From: Prochlorococcus sp. AG-402-G22
GTDB taxonomy: Bacteria > Cyanobacteriota > Cyanobacteriia > PCC-6307 > Cyanobiaceae
DNA length: 64,000 nt
Direction of reading: 5' to 3'
Assembly (NCBI GenBank): GCA_003217035.1
Contig: QCHV01000006.1
Location: forward strand, 1 to 64,000
In this document: in pieces, positions 49,419-62,136 of the stretch
How positions within the stretch are numbered: position 1 is the first letter of the stretch
How the letters are laid out: the number at the start of each line of letters is the position of its first letter
The notes under the pieces: model-generated
What the model was told of the DNA's origin: nothing
What the model saw: the letters and a program-made list of their open reading frames with translations, nothing else
Database searches by the model: none
Position numbers and translations under genes: made by a program

Positions 49419-50834
49419 ATGGTTAGTGTTCCTTTCCCAAACAAAAGCGATTCTGACAATCGCAAAAAAAATTCTTCGAGGAAATATCAAAGTTCAGAGG
49501 AACCTAAATTTGAGGCTCAACAAGACCTAATTCCTCCACAAAATTTAGAAGCAGAAGAAGCAGTACTTGGTGGAATCTTATTAGATCCAGATGCATTTAA
49601 TAGAATTGCTGATTTAGTACAACCAGAGGCTTTTTACCTAAGTGCCCATCGAGAGATATTTCGAACTGCACTTATGCTTCATAGCCAAGGAAAACCAACA
49701 GATTTAACAGCAATGAGTGCATGGTTGGCAGATACAGGAGCTCTTGAAAAAGTTGGAGGCAATAGTCGTCTTGTGGAACTTGTTGAAAGAGTTACATCAA
49801 CAGCATCTATAGAACAAGTAGCTAAGTTAATAACTGACAAATTTGTCCGCAGAGAACTTATTCGATCTGGGAATGACGTAATTAAGCTTAGTTTTGATCA
49901 AAATATGCCTACAGAAGAAGTTTTAGATAAAGCAGAGCAAAAGATTTTTGCGATTAGTCAAGAACAACCGTCAAAAGGACTGATTCCCACAGCAGAAATT
50001 CTCACATCAACTTTTAATGAAATTGAAAGCCGTTCGTTAGGAACATCTGTAGCTGGATTGCCAGTGAACTTCTATGACCTTGATGCAATGACTCAAGGAC
50101 TACAACGAAGTGATCTCATTATTGTTGCAGGGAGACCAGCCATGGGGAAAACATCAATTGTTCTAAACCTGGCAAAAAATGTTGCACAGCTCCATGAACT
50201 TCCTGTTTGTGTATTCAGTCTAGAAATGAGCAAAGAGCAATTGACTTATCGACTGCTCTCAATGGAAGTAGGCATTGAAAGTGGAAGACTAAGAACAGGT
50301 CGCCTAAGTCAAGAAGAATGGCCTTTACTAGGACAAGGTATAAACACACTTGGCCAATTACCAATTTTTATTGATGACAAGCCTAATTCAGGTGTATTAG
50401 AGATGAGGTCACTATGTCGAAGGTTAATTGCTGAACAAGGTAAAGAATTAGGTCTCATTGTTATTGACTATTTACAACTAATGGAAGGGTCTACTCCTGA
50501 TAACAGAGTTCAAGAACTTTCAAGAATTACAAGGGGACTAAAAGGAATGGCAAGAGAATTAAAAGTGCCTGTGATAGCTTTATCTCAACTTAGTAGAGGA
50601 GTTGAATCTCGTACAAATAAAAGACCAATGCTTAGTGACCTTAGAGAATCAGGCTCAATCGAACAAGATGCAGATTTGGTCCTAATGATTTATAGAGATG
50701 AGTACTACAACCCTGAGACACCTGATAGAGGGGTTACTGAAGTAATAGTGACAAAGCATAGAAATGGTCCAGTAGGTACGGTCAAATTACTATTTGAGCC
50801 ACAATTCACTAGGTTTAGAAATCTTGCAAACTAA
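49419..50834 (+). CDS. dnaB: replicative DNA helicase
   Basis: DnaB is the hexameric 5'-3' helicase of the replication fork. The 471-residue protein has an N-terminal extension of about 35 polar residues and the N-domain (IPPQNLEAEEAVLGGILLDPDA; AHREIF). It then has the RecA-like motor with Walker A VAGRPAMGKTSIVLN, FSLEMSKEQL, Walker B LIVIDYLQLMEG, and SDLRESGSIEQDADLVLMIYRDEYY. Inteins are common in cyanobacterial dnaB but none interrupts this copy. mnmG follows 40 bases later on the same strand. Confidence 0.98.
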   Translation: MVSVPFPNKSDSDNRKKNSSRKYQSSEEPKFEAQQDLIPPQNLEAEEAVLGGILLDPDAFNRIADLVQPEAFYLSAHREIFRTALMLHSQGKPTDLTAMSAWLADTGALEKVGGNSRLVELVERVTSTASIEQVAKLITDKFVRRELIRSGNDVIKLSFDQNMPTEEVLDKAEQKIFAISQEQPSKGLIPTAEILTSTFNEIESRSLGTSVAGLPVNFYDLDAMTQGLQRSDLIIVAGRPAMGKTSIVLNLAKNVAQLHELPVCVFSLEMSKEQLTYRLLSMEVGIESGRLRTGRLSQEEWPLLGQGINTLGQLPIFIDDKPNSGVLEMRSLCRRLIAEQGKELGLIVIDYLQLMEGSTPDNRVQELSRITRGLKGMARELKVPVIALSQLSRGVESRTNKRPMLSDLRESGSIEQDADLVLMIYRDEYYNPETPDRGVTEVIVTKHRNGPVGTVKLLFEPQFTRFRNLAN

Positions 50835-50874
50835 CCAAAGCCAAAAGGAAAAATGAAACTTTAAAAAGAGAAAG

Positions 50875-52839
50875 ATGATTGATTCAAATGAAAGTTTTGA
50901 TGTAATAGTCGTAGGAGGCGGTCATGCCGGTTGTGAAGCTGCATTGACTTCAGCTCGACTCGGCTTATCAACTGCTTTATTTACACTCAATCTCGACCGG
51001 ATTGCCTGGCAACCTTGCAATCCTGCTGTTGGGGGGCCAGCCAAAAGTCAACTAGTACATGAAGTCGATGCACTTGGAGGAGTAATAGGCCAATTAGCAG
51101 ACTCAACAGCTATTCAAAAAAGAATCCTTAATGCAAGTAGAGGACCTGCAGTTTGGGCATTACGTGCTCAAACTGACAAAAGGAAATATTCCAGTGAAAT
51201 GCTGCAACTACTTCAAAACACACCAAATCTTACTCTTAGAGAAGCAATGGTTACAGATCTTGAAGTAGACCTAGAAAATCTCAATACGTCTATAAAAGAC
51301 CGAATTGGCTCTATCAAAGGAATCAAGACCTATTTTGGAAGTACTTATCAGGCTAAAGCCGTAATTCTCACAACTGGAACATTTCTTAGAGGAAAAATAT
51401 GGATAGGGAATCAATCCATGGCAGCTGGTAGAGCAGGAGAACAACCCGCAGAAGGTCTTACAGAAGCACTGCAAAAACTAGGTTTCACAACAAATAGACT
51501 TAAAACAGGAACTCCCGCCAGAGTAGATCGCAGAAGCATTAAATTTGACTCCCTGGAAGAGCAACAAAGCGATGCAGAAAATCGTTTTTTTTCATTTGAC
51601 CCAATGGCATGGTTTTCGGGAGAGCAAATAAGTTGTCATATAACACGTACCACAAAGACCACACATCAATTGATTAAAGACAATCTTCATTTAACACCTA
51701 TTTATGGAGGGTTTATTGAGAGTGTTGGGCCTCGTTATTGTCCGTCAATTGAAGATAAGATCGTTCGATTTGCGGATAAGGATTCACATCAAATTTTTCT
51801 TGAACCTGAAGGACTAAATACTCCTGAGATCTATGTTCAAGGTTTTTCTACTGGTCTTCCTGAGAAAATCCAGCTTAGTCTTCTTCAAACACTACCTGGA
51901 CTTGAAAATTGCATAATGCTTCGACCAGCCTACGCAGTTGAATATGACTACCTTCCCGCAACACAACTCCTACCTTCGTTAGAGACAAAGAGAATACAAG
52001 GATTATTTAGTGCAGGACAGCTAAATGGAACCACAGGATATGAAGAAGCAGCTGCTCAAGGCTTAGTAGCAGGAATCAATGCAAATCAATTAATCAAAAA
52101 GCAGGAATCCATTCATTTTTCTCGAGAAGAAAGTTATATCGGAACAATGATTGATGATCTAGTTCATAAAGACCTACATGAACCATATCGAGTATTAACA
52201 AGCCGAAGTGAATATCGTCTTGTACTTAGAGGAGACAATGCGGATAGACGACTTACCCCTCTAGGATACAAATTGGGTTTAATTGATAAACGCCGTTGGG
52301 AGATTTTTCAAAAGAAGCAACAAGCTCTAATATTAGAGAAAGAGCGTCTAGAAAATCAAAGAATAAAAGCCAGCGATCCATTAGCTTCATGCCTTGAAAA
52401 AGAGACAGGTGCTGCAATTAAAGGTTCAATAAGTCTTGCAAATTTACTCCGCAGACCAGGGGTTCATACTTCGACTCTAATCAAACATAAACTTGCAAAA
52501 GATAGTCTCCCATTAGACGTAAGAGAAGGAGCCGAAATAGATATTAAATACAGTGGTTATCTACAACGTCAGATAGCACAAATAGATCAAATTAAAAAAC
52601 AAACTCAAAGACCCATTCCTGAAGAAGTAGATTTCAATAATATAAAAACCCTGTCGCGAGAAGCTCGCGAGAAGCTAAGTAAAAATAGACCAAAAAACTT
52701 TGGAGAAGCCACTTTAATTGCAGGTGTTAGCAAAGCTGATCTAACGGCACTTTTAGTCTGGCTCAAAATCGAGCATCAAAAGACTTTAGAGCGACGTAAA
52801 TCAAATAAAGAATATAAAACGTCTGGAGGAGTGTGCTGA
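50875..52839 (+). CDS. mnmG: tRNA uridine-5-carboxymethylaminomethyl modification enzyme MnmG
   Basis: MnmG (GidA) works with MnmE to modify U34 of tRNAs reading split codon boxes. The 654-residue FAD protein has the Rossmann start [74 protein letters not shown], and the C-terminal helical region [25 protein letters not shown] perfect 11-base tandem repeat lies in that region (52655-52676) without changing the expected length. The last bases overlap the next gene by 7 bases. Confidence 0.97.
   Translation: MIDSNESFDVIVVGGGHAGCEAALTSARLGLSTALFTLNLDRIAWQPCNPAVGGPAKSQLVHEVDALGGVIGQLADSTAIQKRILNASRGPAVWALRAQTDKRKYSSEMLQLLQNTPNLTLREAMVTDLEVDLENLNTSIKDRIGSIKGIKTYFGSTYQAKAVILTTGTFLRGKIWIGNQSMAAGRAGEQPAEGLTEALQKLGFTTNRLKTGTPARVDRRSIKFDSLEEQQSDAENRFFSFDPMAWFSGEQISCHITRTTKTTHQLIKDNLHLTPIYGGFIESVGPRYCPSIEDKIVRFADKDSHQIFLEPEGLNTPEIYVQGFSTGLPEKIQLSLLQTLPGLENCIMLRPAYAVEYDYLPATQLLPSLETKRIQGLFSAGQLNGTTGYEEAAAQGLVAGINANQLIKKQESIHFSREESYIGTMIDDLVHKDLHEPYRVLTSRSEYRLVLRGDNADRRLTPLGYKLGLIDKRRWEIFQKKQQALILEKERLENQRIKASDPLASCLEKETGAAIKGSISLANLLRRPGVHTSTLIKHKLAKDSLPLDVREGAEIDIKYSGYLQRQIAQIDQIKKQTQRPIPEEVDFNNIKTLSREAREKLSKNRPKNFGEATLIAGVSKADLTALLVWLKIEHQKTLERRKSNKEYKTSGGVC
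52655..52676 (+). repeat. 11-base tandem repeat with nested hairpin inside mnmG
   Basis: CGCGAGAAGCT occurs twice in a row. The same bases contain the inverted repeat TCGCGAG (52654-52660) and CTCGCGA (52664-52670) around AAG. The sequence is strikingly GC-rich for this genome. It encodes SREAREKLS, which is the normal protein sequence for this region of MnmG, so it may be chance arising from codon choice. Confidence 0.6.
52825..52830 (+). promoter_or_regulatory. strong ribosome binding site for the chorismate lyase gene
   Basis: GGAGGA inside the last codons of mnmG lies two bases before a GTG at 52833. The spacing is shorter than ideal, but it is the strongest Shine-Dalgarno match I noticed in the window. 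With the 7-base overlap of the reading frames it indicates coupled translation of the second gene. Confidence 0.55.
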
Positions 52840-53426
52840 AAAAACAACTTCTCACTTCTCCAAAAATTATTTGGGAAGCCCCTACCGAATCAGTATTATC
52901 AGGCCAAGCAACTCAAAAACTTTCGGGTGCTTGGCAAATAATGCTATTAGGTGATGGAAGTCCAACTCGCCATCTAAATCTTTTAACTGGTCACAAAGTA
53001 AAGGTAAAGTTAATAGCTATGCAAGCAGAGGAAAAGCAAGTTGAAGAAGCTCCAGTGGAAGTCAAAGAACTAATACCACCATTGATCAGACGTCAAGTTT
53101 GGCTTAGTTGTAGGTCGCAAACTCTTGCATGGGCAGAAAGTTGGTGGAATCAAAAAGAAGCAGAGCATCATCTAAAAAATAAAGAGCAACCCATTTGGGA
53201 TAGTCTGACTAAAGGACGATCAGAATTATTTCGTGAAGTCGATGGACTGGCGCTAGTAAATGCAAGTTGGCTTGAAAAAGAGTTTCAACAAAAAGGTCCT
53301 TTCTGGAGTAGACATTACCGATTCTTTCGTCAAGAAAAAGAGCTAACTGTTATTAGAGAAGTATTTAGTCCTGATCTTGAAACCTGGCTAGGTCCTGCAC
53401 TACGCGAAAAATCTAACATTAATTAG
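52833..53426 (+). CDS. chorismate lyase-like protein (cyanobacterial type)
   Basis: This 197-residue protein resembles the cyanobacterial chorismate lyase family (DUF98; Sll1797 in Synechocystis by recall), which makes 4-hydroxybenzoate for plastoquinone. The features used are [20 protein letters not shown], the basic [21 protein letters not shown], and the C-terminal [22 protein letters not shown]. The GDGSPTR and RQVWL segments are those of the family. The start is GTG at 52833, overlapping the mnmG end by 7 bases. The end overlaps the convergent disordered-protein gene by 8 bases. Confidence 0.85.
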   Translation: MLKKQLLTSPKIIWEAPTESVLSGQATQKLSGAWQIMLLGDGSPTRHLNLLTGHKVKVKLIAMQAEEKQVEEAPVEVKELIPPLIRRQVWLSCRSQTLAWAESWWNQKEAEHHLKNKEQPIWDSLTKGRSELFREVDGLALVNASWLEKEFQQKGPFWSRHYRFFRQEKELTVIREVFSPDLETWLGPALREKSNIN

Positions 53427-53940
53427 TTTTTCTACGACTAGATTTAGGTAGAGGACGAGTAAAAGAATCTTCTCTTTGATTTTGAGGCATAAAGTCTTCT
53501 GCTGACTTTGCCTTTCTTTCATTCTGAGGGCGTTGCCACCTATCAATTTTAAAAGAAGATTCATCAGGCCACAAATCTGAAGAATCCAATTCCTTAGACT
53601 TAGCAGTCGATGCAATTGCTTTTGGCATTCTTAAAGAAATAGCCTGAAGGGGCTTTTTCTTCCTCAAAGAAGAATCTTCAGGATGAAGGTCTAAGTCAGA
53701 ATCTTCCATCCAGTCATCCTCTTCTTCAAAAAACCAGTCCAGTTTCTCACCAACCCATCGACCAACATTCTCAAAACCAGAACGATTACTACCCAAATTA
53801 GCTTGTTTTCTTTGCCCAGGACGATTCCCAGACACTCCATCAACGAATTGCCTCCCTGTCTCAATCAATTTATCAACTCTTCGGTCCAAAGGATCCTGGG
53901 AACGACTCCTGCGACTAATTGGCTGACGATTGACATGCAT
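53419..53940 (-). CDS. hydrophilic, mostly disordered hypothetical protein
   Basis: I do not recognise a domain in this 173-residue protein. The N-terminal third holds possible structured segments (DPLDRRVDKLIETGRQFVDG; NVGRWVGEKLDWFFEEEDDW), and the rest is rich in Lys, Arg, Ser, Asp and Glu with no hydrophobic core. It has no signal peptide or membrane helix. Similar proteins in picocyanobacteria have, as I recall, been called putative RNA helicases, but no helicase motif is present. It is divergent to nothing: the SprT-like gene lies upstream on the same strand, 58 bases away. Confidence 0.65.
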   Translation of the reverse strand: MHVNRQPISRRSRSQDPLDRRVDKLIETGRQFVDGVSGNRPGQRKQANLGSNRSGFENVGRWVGEKLDWFFEEEDDWMEDSDLDLHPEDSSLRKKKPLQAISLRMPKAIASTAKSKELDSSDLWPDESSFKIDRWQRPQNERKAKSAEDFMPQNQREDSFTRPLPKSSRRKTN

Positions 53941-53998
53941 TGAACAAACTTAATAATGTTTAGCTTTAAAGAGAACTGAAGTTTATAAATCGACTAAA

Positions 53999-54547
53999 TC
54001 AAACCTCAGTCGAAATAGGTTCATAGGACAACACACAGCTCATATTCCATTTTCCACCATATTTTGCGTCGCAACACTGCTTACAAGCGGCTCCACGCAC
54101 TAATTTTTTGTAAGGGAAGCGCAAACCACAAGAGGGACAAATAGCCCACCACTTTGGCGGTTGTATAGGTACAGGATATTTGTGTCGCACACTAATTTGA
54201 AAATCATTCTGCAAAGAATTGATTAAATCCATACGTTTGCGAAAGTTAGGCCCATGAACTTCTCTTAATCCCAAAACCAAATCAATCCATGCGTGGATCA
54301 TCTCATGACAAAGTGTGCTTTCTACAGCACTGTGGGGCAAATTTCCCAGGACTGGGCTTGATAAAACAATCTCACAAAATTTCTGCCTAGATTTATTCAA
54401 GCCTCGACGATACAATCCAGCCGTATTTCTTAATTTTCGATCACTCCATCTCACAGAAACTAAAGGCTTAAAGCCTTGAACAAGCAAACCATCGAAATAT
54501 TTTCTATTAAAACGATGAAATATCGGAAGCAGTGGAACCAATGACAT
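53999..54547 (-). CDS. SprT-like zinc metalloprotease domain protein
   Basis: This 182-residue protein has the SprT/Spartan layout: FHRFNRKYFDGLL and VSVRWSDRKLRNTAGLY, then the zinc-protease motif STLCHEMIHAWIDL with H-E-x-x-H. A C-terminal zinc ribbon follows (CPSCGLRFPYKKL with CKQCC). Spartan-type proteins cut DNA-crosslinked proteins; bacterial SprT members are poorly characterised. The start is the ATG at 54547; an in-frame TTG lies just before it. It is divergent from the NTF2-like gene. Confidence 0.9.
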   Translation of the reverse strand: MSLVPLLPIFHRFNRKYFDGLLVQGFKPLVSVRWSDRKLRNTAGLYRRGLNKSRQKFCEIVLSSPVLGNLPHSAVESTLCHEMIHAWIDLVLGLREVHGPNFRKRMDLINSLQNDFQISVRHKYPVPIQPPKWWAICPSCGLRFPYKKLVRGAACKQCCDAKYGGKWNMSCVLSYEPISTEV

Positions 54548-54666
54548 CAATCATTTCGGGCAATGCCCTTTGCTAAGCAATAACATTCTGTCTATAAATT
54601 AGTGACTAGAGAACACTCTGCTTTCTAAAGTTAGTAAGTAAAACCCCTTTAAAGAAGATTTCACCA

Positions 54667-57218
<2,552 letters not shown>

Positions 57219-57359
57219 AATTTATTCTTTTATAAAGACACCATGTGGGAGAGCAAAGTTCCAAGAGCTTTCATCACAAACTAGCTTGGTTTCTAAAATA
57301 AGATTAGGTTGGTTTATTCTAATAGCTACTATTAAAGACTGGGGTATGCAAGAAATAGA

Positions 57360-57983
57360 TTAACTAGGAGAATCAAGTTCGGGGAAAGTGTTCTTTGCTG
57401 CTCTTCCCAAGAAGAGAACTACGCCTAATGTGGAAAGAATTCCTAATAAGCTATATGAAAAAGAAAACAAGTCATCTTTACTCTCAAGAATAGAACTAAA
57501 TCTAGTAATATCACCAGCTAAAGCTCCAAGACTGCAATAAAGTATAGTTCCAGGTAAAATGCCAATTAATCCCAGCATAAATCTTCTAAATGAAATATTA
57601 CTAACTCCATAAGCTAAGTTAAGAAGTCCAAAAGGAAACAATGGCGAAAGTCTAGTCATAAGAATAAAAAGCAATCCCTGTTTAGATGAAACATTTTGAA
57701 TAAATTTTAATCTTGAACTAGACTCAATCTTACTTAATGCGAGTTTACTTAAGAATATTCTGCACAAAGAAAATGTTAGGATTGCGCCAGAGAATGCTCC
57801 TAAAAATACCAAAAGGCTTCCAAGAAATTTTCCGTAAACTAAGCCTGCAAACATAGAAAGCCAAGAGCCTGGCAAAAGAAGAGTTACCCAAGCAGCATAA
57901 AAAATTATAAATACAAATAAGCCAAAGGGAGAACTAAAAAATTGAACCTGGGTATCTAATAAGTTCTTTAATAAAGAGAGCAT
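57360..57983 (-). CDS. TVP38/TMEM64 (DedA-superfamily) membrane protein
   Basis: This 207-residue protein has about five membrane segments and the SNARE-associated (VTT) pattern: LPGSWLSMFAGLVYGKFLGSL with the G-x-x-x-G-rich region, LLFILMTRLSPLFPFGLLNLAYG and RRFMLGLIGILPGTILYCSLGALAG. The R-x-x-P and F-G-x-x-N-Y/L-A-x-G features match the family. Members are thought to act as lipid scramblases or transporters. It lies 7 bases after valS on the same strand, so it is probably cotranscribed. Confidence 0.9.
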   Translation of the reverse strand: MLSLLKNLLDTQVQFFSSPFGLFVFIIFYAAWVTLLLPGSWLSMFAGLVYGKFLGSLLVFLGAFSGAILTFSLCRIFLSKLALSKIESSSRLKFIQNVSSKQGLLFILMTRLSPLFPFGLLNLAYGVSNISFRRFMLGLIGILPGTILYCSLGALAGDITRFSSILESKDDLFSFSYSLLGILSTLGVVLFLGRAAKNTFPELDSPS

Positions 57984-57990
57984 TTACTAA

Positions 57991-60792
57991 TCAATCCAAA
58001 CCAGAGATTCTTTTGCTAACTAAGTTTGCCTGCGACTTAGCCGCTAACAACTTAACTTTGCATTCTTCAATTACAACTTGAGGCGCTTTGTCAAGAAAAC
58101 TTTTATTTTCCAATCTTTTTGAAAGGCTATATATTTCTTTTTGGGCTTTGCTTAAATCTTTCTCAAGTCGAGTGCGTAATGCTGCTAGATCTACCAATCC
58201 TTCAATCGGCAAAAGAACTTCTAACTCTCCAGAAACTCCTGCCAAGGCTTTAATAGAAGGCTTGCCTAACAGCTCTTGAGGATGTAATACTTCAACTTTA
58301 TTAGCTCTGGTAAGAGACTGAATATCATCAGTTGATTTCTTCAAGGTTTCTGCAAGTACATTGTTTTTAGTAATAAAGCAAACAGGGATTTTTTGAGAAG
58401 GTTTCAATCCAGCTTCAGCCCTCAGGTTTCTAACTAATCGAATAGAGGAAAATAACTCTGAAAAAGAGTTTTCTAATTTTTTATCCAAATATTCTTCCTT
58501 TAAATCAGGCCAAGGCTGTAAAGCAAGAAGATTGTCTTCTGATAAACCTGTCACACCATGCCAAAGTTCTTCTGTTAAATGAGGCATAAGAGGGTGAAGC
58601 ATCGCCAAAAGTTCTCTTAAAACCTTAAAAATTACTTTTTGTGCATTTTTCTGATCTAATTCTTGATGGTTAGTCAAGCTCTCGCCAGGGTTTAATCTCC
58701 TCTTAACTAATTCTAAATACCAATCACAGAAATCATTCCAACTAAACTCATAAAGACCTTTTGCAGCTTCACCAAGACGATAATCAGAATATCTTTGAGA
58801 TATTTCAAAATTAGTTCTTGAAAGCCTAGATAAAATCCACTTATCAGCAAGTTGCAATTGATCTAAATCTAAATCTTCAAATGTTTCATCGAAAGTTGTA
58901 TTTCCAAGATTAATTAAAGCAAATCTAGTGGCATTCCAGAGCTTATTGGCAAAATTTCTTGATGCCTCAATAGTTGCGGAACTCTCTGTATTGCGATCAT
59001 AATCAAGGCGAATATCTTGCCCAGCCCCTGCCACTTCTTTAACTAAAGCAAATCGTAAAGCATCTGTTCCATAGCGATCGATTAATGACAGCGGATCTAT
59101 TCCATTTCCAAGACTTTTACTCATCTTGCGATTGTGCTCATCTCTTACCAGTCCATGGATATAAACATCTGAAAAAGGCATCCTGCCAGTAAAAGAACCA
59201 GCCATCATTGTCATTCTCGCAACCCAGAAAAAGATGATGTCAAATCCGGTTACGAGGGTATTCGTGGGATACCAACAATTAAAATCAGAATGATTTTCTT
59301 CAGGCCATCCCAAAGTAGAAAAAGGCCATAAACCACTTGAGAACCAAGTATCTAAAACATCTTCATCCTGCTTAATTTGAGCAGCATCTCCGAATTTTTC
59401 ACGTGCCTTGCACCTGGCTTCGGCTTCTGAACGAGCAACTACAAAAGGTGTCTCATCAGTCAATCTTTGATCTGTTTCACTAATAACAAACCATGCTGGG
59501 ATTCGATGCCCCCACCACAACTGTCTGCTAATACACCAATCCCGAATACCTGTTAACCAATCTCGATAAACTTTTTCCCATCGTGCTGGAACAAATTTTG
59601 GTTCACCTTTGACAAGATGGGCTAAACATCTATCAGCCATGGGCTGCATTCGAACAAACCATTGGGTTGATAGAAGTGGCTCAACTGGGACTTTGCCTCT
59701 ATCTGAGAAAGGGACGGTATGTTTATATGGCTCAACTTTTGATAATAAAGAAAGATCTTTTAAAGCTGATACCACTGCTTCACGTGCTTCAAAACGATCA
59801 AGTCCTTCAAATTGACCAGCCAATTTATTCATCGTGCCGTCTTTATTCATAACGGTAATCTGAGGCAACTGATGCCTCTGGCCAATTGAAAAATCATTTG
59901 GATCGTGAGCAGGAGTTACTTTTACGCAACCTGTGCCAAAATCTCTATCAACATGATCATCTGCAATAACTGGAATTTCTCTCCCAATAAAAGGCAAAAT
60001 TAATGTCTGGCCAATAAGATTCTGGTATCGTTCATCAGAAGGATTAACAGCAACAGCAACATCTCCAAGCATTGTTTCCGGACGAGTAGTTGCAACTTCA
60101 AGATGAGTAATTCCATTCTCAGAAGGGCCATTTGTTAATGGATATCGAAAATGCCATAAAAAACCATCTACCTCTTTCATTTCAACTTCCAAATCACTAA
60201 CTGCTGATTCTGAAGCTGGACACCAATTAACCAAATATTCACCTCTATATATTTGACCTTGTTCATATAAGCGAACAAAAGCCTCTGAAACAGCCTTGCT
60301 CAACCTCTCGTCCATAGTGAATCTTTCTCTGCTCCAATCAACTGAATATCCCAAACGTCTAAGTTGACCAACAATCTTACCTCCACTCTCTGCTTTCCAA
60401 TCCCAAGCCCTTTTTAAAAAAAGTTCTCTTCCTAATTGTTCTCGATTAATTCCTTCATCTTTCAATTGCTTTTCCAAAATTGTTTGTACAGCAATTGATG
60501 CATGATCAGTTCCTGGTAAACACAGAACATTCTTACCCTTCAAGCGCTGAAACCTAACAATAGTGTCAATAAGAGCTGTATTGAAAGCATGCCCCATATG
60601 AAGACTCCCAGTTACATTAGGGGGAGGAATTACTAGTGAAAAAGGCTCTCCAGGATCATTAGGGTCTGGCTTAAAAGCATCAAGTTCATCCCATAACCTT
60701 TGCCATCTTGCTTCAGTCCCCTTTGGGTCATAAGTCTTAGGCAAGGCATTCTCTTGTTGCCTTAACTCTTGTTTTCCTGAATGATCTTCCAC
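57991..60792 (-). CDS. valS: valyl-tRNA synthetase
   Basis: ValS charges tRNA-Val, and edits misactivated threonine. The 933-residue class I enzyme has the HIGH motif as [16 protein letters not shown], the CP1 editing domain ([28 protein letters not shown]), [16 protein letters not shown], the KMSKS motif in [13 protein letters not shown], an anticodon-binding domain, and a C-terminal coiled-coil arm ([19 protein letters not shown]). The start is GTG at 60790-60792. tRNA-Val(UAC) is encoded 1.2 kb away in the same window. Confidence 0.98.
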   Translation of the reverse strand: MEDHSGKQELRQQENALPKTYDPKGTEARWQRLWDELDAFKPDPNDPGEPFSLVIPPPNVTGSLHMGHAFNTALIDTIVRFQRLKGKNVLCLPGTDHASIAVQTILEKQLKDEGINREQLGRELFLKRAWDWKAESGGKIVGQLRRLGYSVDWSRERFTMDERLSKAVSEAFVRLYEQGQIYRGEYLVNWCPASESAVSDLEVEMKEVDGFLWHFRYPLTNGPSENGITHLEVATTRPETMLGDVAVAVNPSDERYQNLIGQTLILPFIGREIPVIADDHVDRDFGTGCVKVTPAHDPNDFSIGQRHQLPQITVMNKDGTMNKLAGQFEGLDRFEAREAVVSALKDLSLLSKVEPYKHTVPFSDRGKVPVEPLLSTQWFVRMQPMADRCLAHLVKGEPKFVPARWEKVYRDWLTGIRDWCISRQLWWGHRIPAWFVISETDQRLTDETPFVVARSEAEARCKAREKFGDAAQIKQDEDVLDTWFSSGLWPFSTLGWPEENHSDFNCWYPTNTLVTGFDIIFFWVARMTMMAGSFTGRMPFSDVYIHGLVRDEHNRKMSKSLGNGIDPLSLIDRYGTDALRFALVKEVAGAGQDIRLDYDRNTESSATIEASRNFANKLWNATRFALINLGNTTFDETFEDLDLDQLQLADKWILSRLSRTNFEISQRYSDYRLGEAAKGLYEFSWNDFCDWYLELVKRRLNPGESLTNHQELDQKNAQKVIFKVLRELLAMLHPLMPHLTEELWHGVTGLSEDNLLALQPWPDLKEEYLDKKLENSFSELFSSIRLVRNLRAEAGLKPSQKIPVCFITKNNVLAETLKKSTDDIQSLTRANKVEVLHPQELLGKPSIKALAGVSGELEVLLPIEGLVDLAALRTRLEKDLSKAQKEIYSLSKRLENKSFLDKAPQVVIEECKVKLLAAKSQANLVSKRISGLD

Positions 60793-60851
60793 TTACGAAA
60801 TATTTAAAGCATGATTGCAAACACTAATTAAATTCTATGTTGTTGCACAAA

Positions 60852-61310
60852 TCAACTGCCACTTTCTGAAGATTTCCAAGGAATAGAAATAATTCCATCA
60901 TTTAAGTCCCAAGTTGATTGATCAAGCGATGCCTTTTCTTGCAATCCAACTTGATGTAAAGCCTCTTGTGCTTTTTGGAAGGTTATTTCCTCATTAGGAC
61001 CAAGCGGTAGGGCTATGATTTTTTTCTCGGCTGGGTCTGCCATCAAATGAATAGAAAGAATTTCAATAGTTCTCTCAAAGAAAATCTTTCTCATACGAGT
61101 AGTTAAAGGAATACCTAGAGATTCGGCAAATAATTCCAGACTTTCTCTTTGACCCGATAAACCACAATTTAAAGCAACCCAAATCAAAAACTTTGCCCAG
61201 CTATCTGGAGTCCATAAGGGCTGAAAATTATTTCTTTTGCTTCTAACTAATTCATTAAATGCAAATTCAAACACTTTTGCTTGAATGATTGTTTTTTCTG
61301 ATTTTGTCAT
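60852..61310 (-). CDS. conserved-type hypothetical protein
   Basis: I do not recognise this 152-residue soluble protein. It has a helical N-terminal half with WTPDSWAKFLIWVALNCGLSG followed by ESLELFAESLGIPLTTRMRK, segments that look conserved and aromatic-rich. The C-terminal half has LMADPAEKKIIALPLGPNE and EEITFQKAQEALHQVGL. There is no signal peptide or membrane helix. It is divergent from the 85-residue acidic gene, with 57 bases between the starts, so the two may share control. It lies 59 bases beyond the valS start. Confidence 0.7.
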   Translation of the reverse strand: MTKSEKTIIQAKVFEFAFNELVRSKRNNFQPLWTPDSWAKFLIWVALNCGLSGQRESLELFAESLGIPLTTRMRKIFFERTIEILSIHLMADPAEKKIIALPLGPNEEITFQKAQEALHQVGLQEKASLDQSTWDLNDGIISIPWKSSESGS

Positions 61311-61367
61311 GGCAATAAGTCCAATTTATATAAAATCAAACTGAATGATCTTGAAATAGTACTAAAA

Positions 61368-61625
61368 ATGATCATGGACCTAAATGACCCAGAACTAGAA
61401 TTCTCAGATCTGGTATATGCCTATCAAAGTTGGATTATGGCAGTAATCAACGATGAGAAGCTTCAAAACGAAGAAAAATTGCTTTCAGAGGAAATCTCAG
61501 ATGAAGCACTTAATGCGATGAGATTTCTACCTGGAGAAGTAACCAGTGCTATCGAAACAACTTTAGCGAGGGTATATGACGTAGATGAAGAGGAACTTTC
61601 ATCTCTTCTTTTCCCAGAGGATTAA
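61368..61625 (+). CDS. small acidic hypothetical protein
   Basis: I do not recognise this 85-residue protein. It is strongly acidic (many Glu and Asp), helical, and has an aromatic segment FSDLVYAYQSWIMAVINDE followed by SDEALNAMRFLPGEVTSAIE and a closing VDEEELSSLLFPED. There is no signal peptide. The ATG at 61368 is preferred; another ATG follows two codons later. It is divergent from the 152-residue gene and convergent with the HesB-like gene, with 27 bases between. Confidence 0.7.
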   Translation: MIMDLNDPELEFSDLVYAYQSWIMAVINDEKLQNEEKLLSEEISDEALNAMRFLPGEVTSAIETTLARVYDVDEEELSSLLFPED

Positions 61626-61652
61626 TTTCTAGGTAAACCTAAACTGAATCAG

Positions 61653-61994
61653 TCAATCGATTGTATTCACTCTAAAGCCTGCACCACAGGAACAAGGTTC
61701 ACTTCCCGGTGGAACACGAATCAAAAAGCCTCCACCACTTAAATCAGCATAAAAATTTAGATTTAAGCCACAAAGCAAATCAAGCTGATTTGAAGGTGCA
61801 TAAAGAGTCACACCATCAGTTCTTGCTATAGGAATGCCATTGTTTTTCCCGGCTCTAATTCTGATGTGTAGCCAACCTTCAGAACAAGTATCTTCCAATA
61901 AATCAATATGCATGATTCCAGGAGTACCAGCAAAAGAAGCCTGCCTAACTAATTCAGCAGAAGCAGTTTCACTAATAGTAAGAGGATTCTGCAT
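61653..61994 (-). CDS. HesB/IscA-like A-type iron-sulfur carrier
   Basis: This 113-residue protein follows the A-type carrier pattern: ISETASAELVRQA at the N-terminus, a first Cys in LEDTCSEGWLHIRI (C37), and a C-terminal pair in EPCSCGAGF (C101, C103) matching the C-G-C-G of IscA. The middle strand TDGVTLYAPSNQLDLLCGLNLNFY is typical in layout. The first Cys lies in a diverged context (usually G-C-S-G), so the group and partner are uncertain. The start is only 14 bases from the 3' end of tRNA-Val on the same strand. Confidence 0.82.
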   Translation of the reverse strand: MQNPLTISETASAELVRQASFAGTPGIMHIDLLEDTCSEGWLHIRIRAGKNNGIPIARTDGVTLYAPSNQLDLLCGLNLNFYADLSGGGFLIRVPPGSEPCSCGAGFRVNTID

Positions 61995-62008
61995 GACAAA
62001 AGCTTGAA

Positions 62009-62080
<72 letters not shown>

Positions 62081-62136
62081 GTTAGACAATTCTGCCTTAC
62101 CAAGTCAGGCTAAGCATAGTAAATATTTAGAAATTA

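Noticed and set aside
49419-50834. Intein in dnaB or dnaX
   Set aside because: Inteins occur in these genes in some cyanobacteria, but both proteins have normal lengths and uninterrupted motor motifs.
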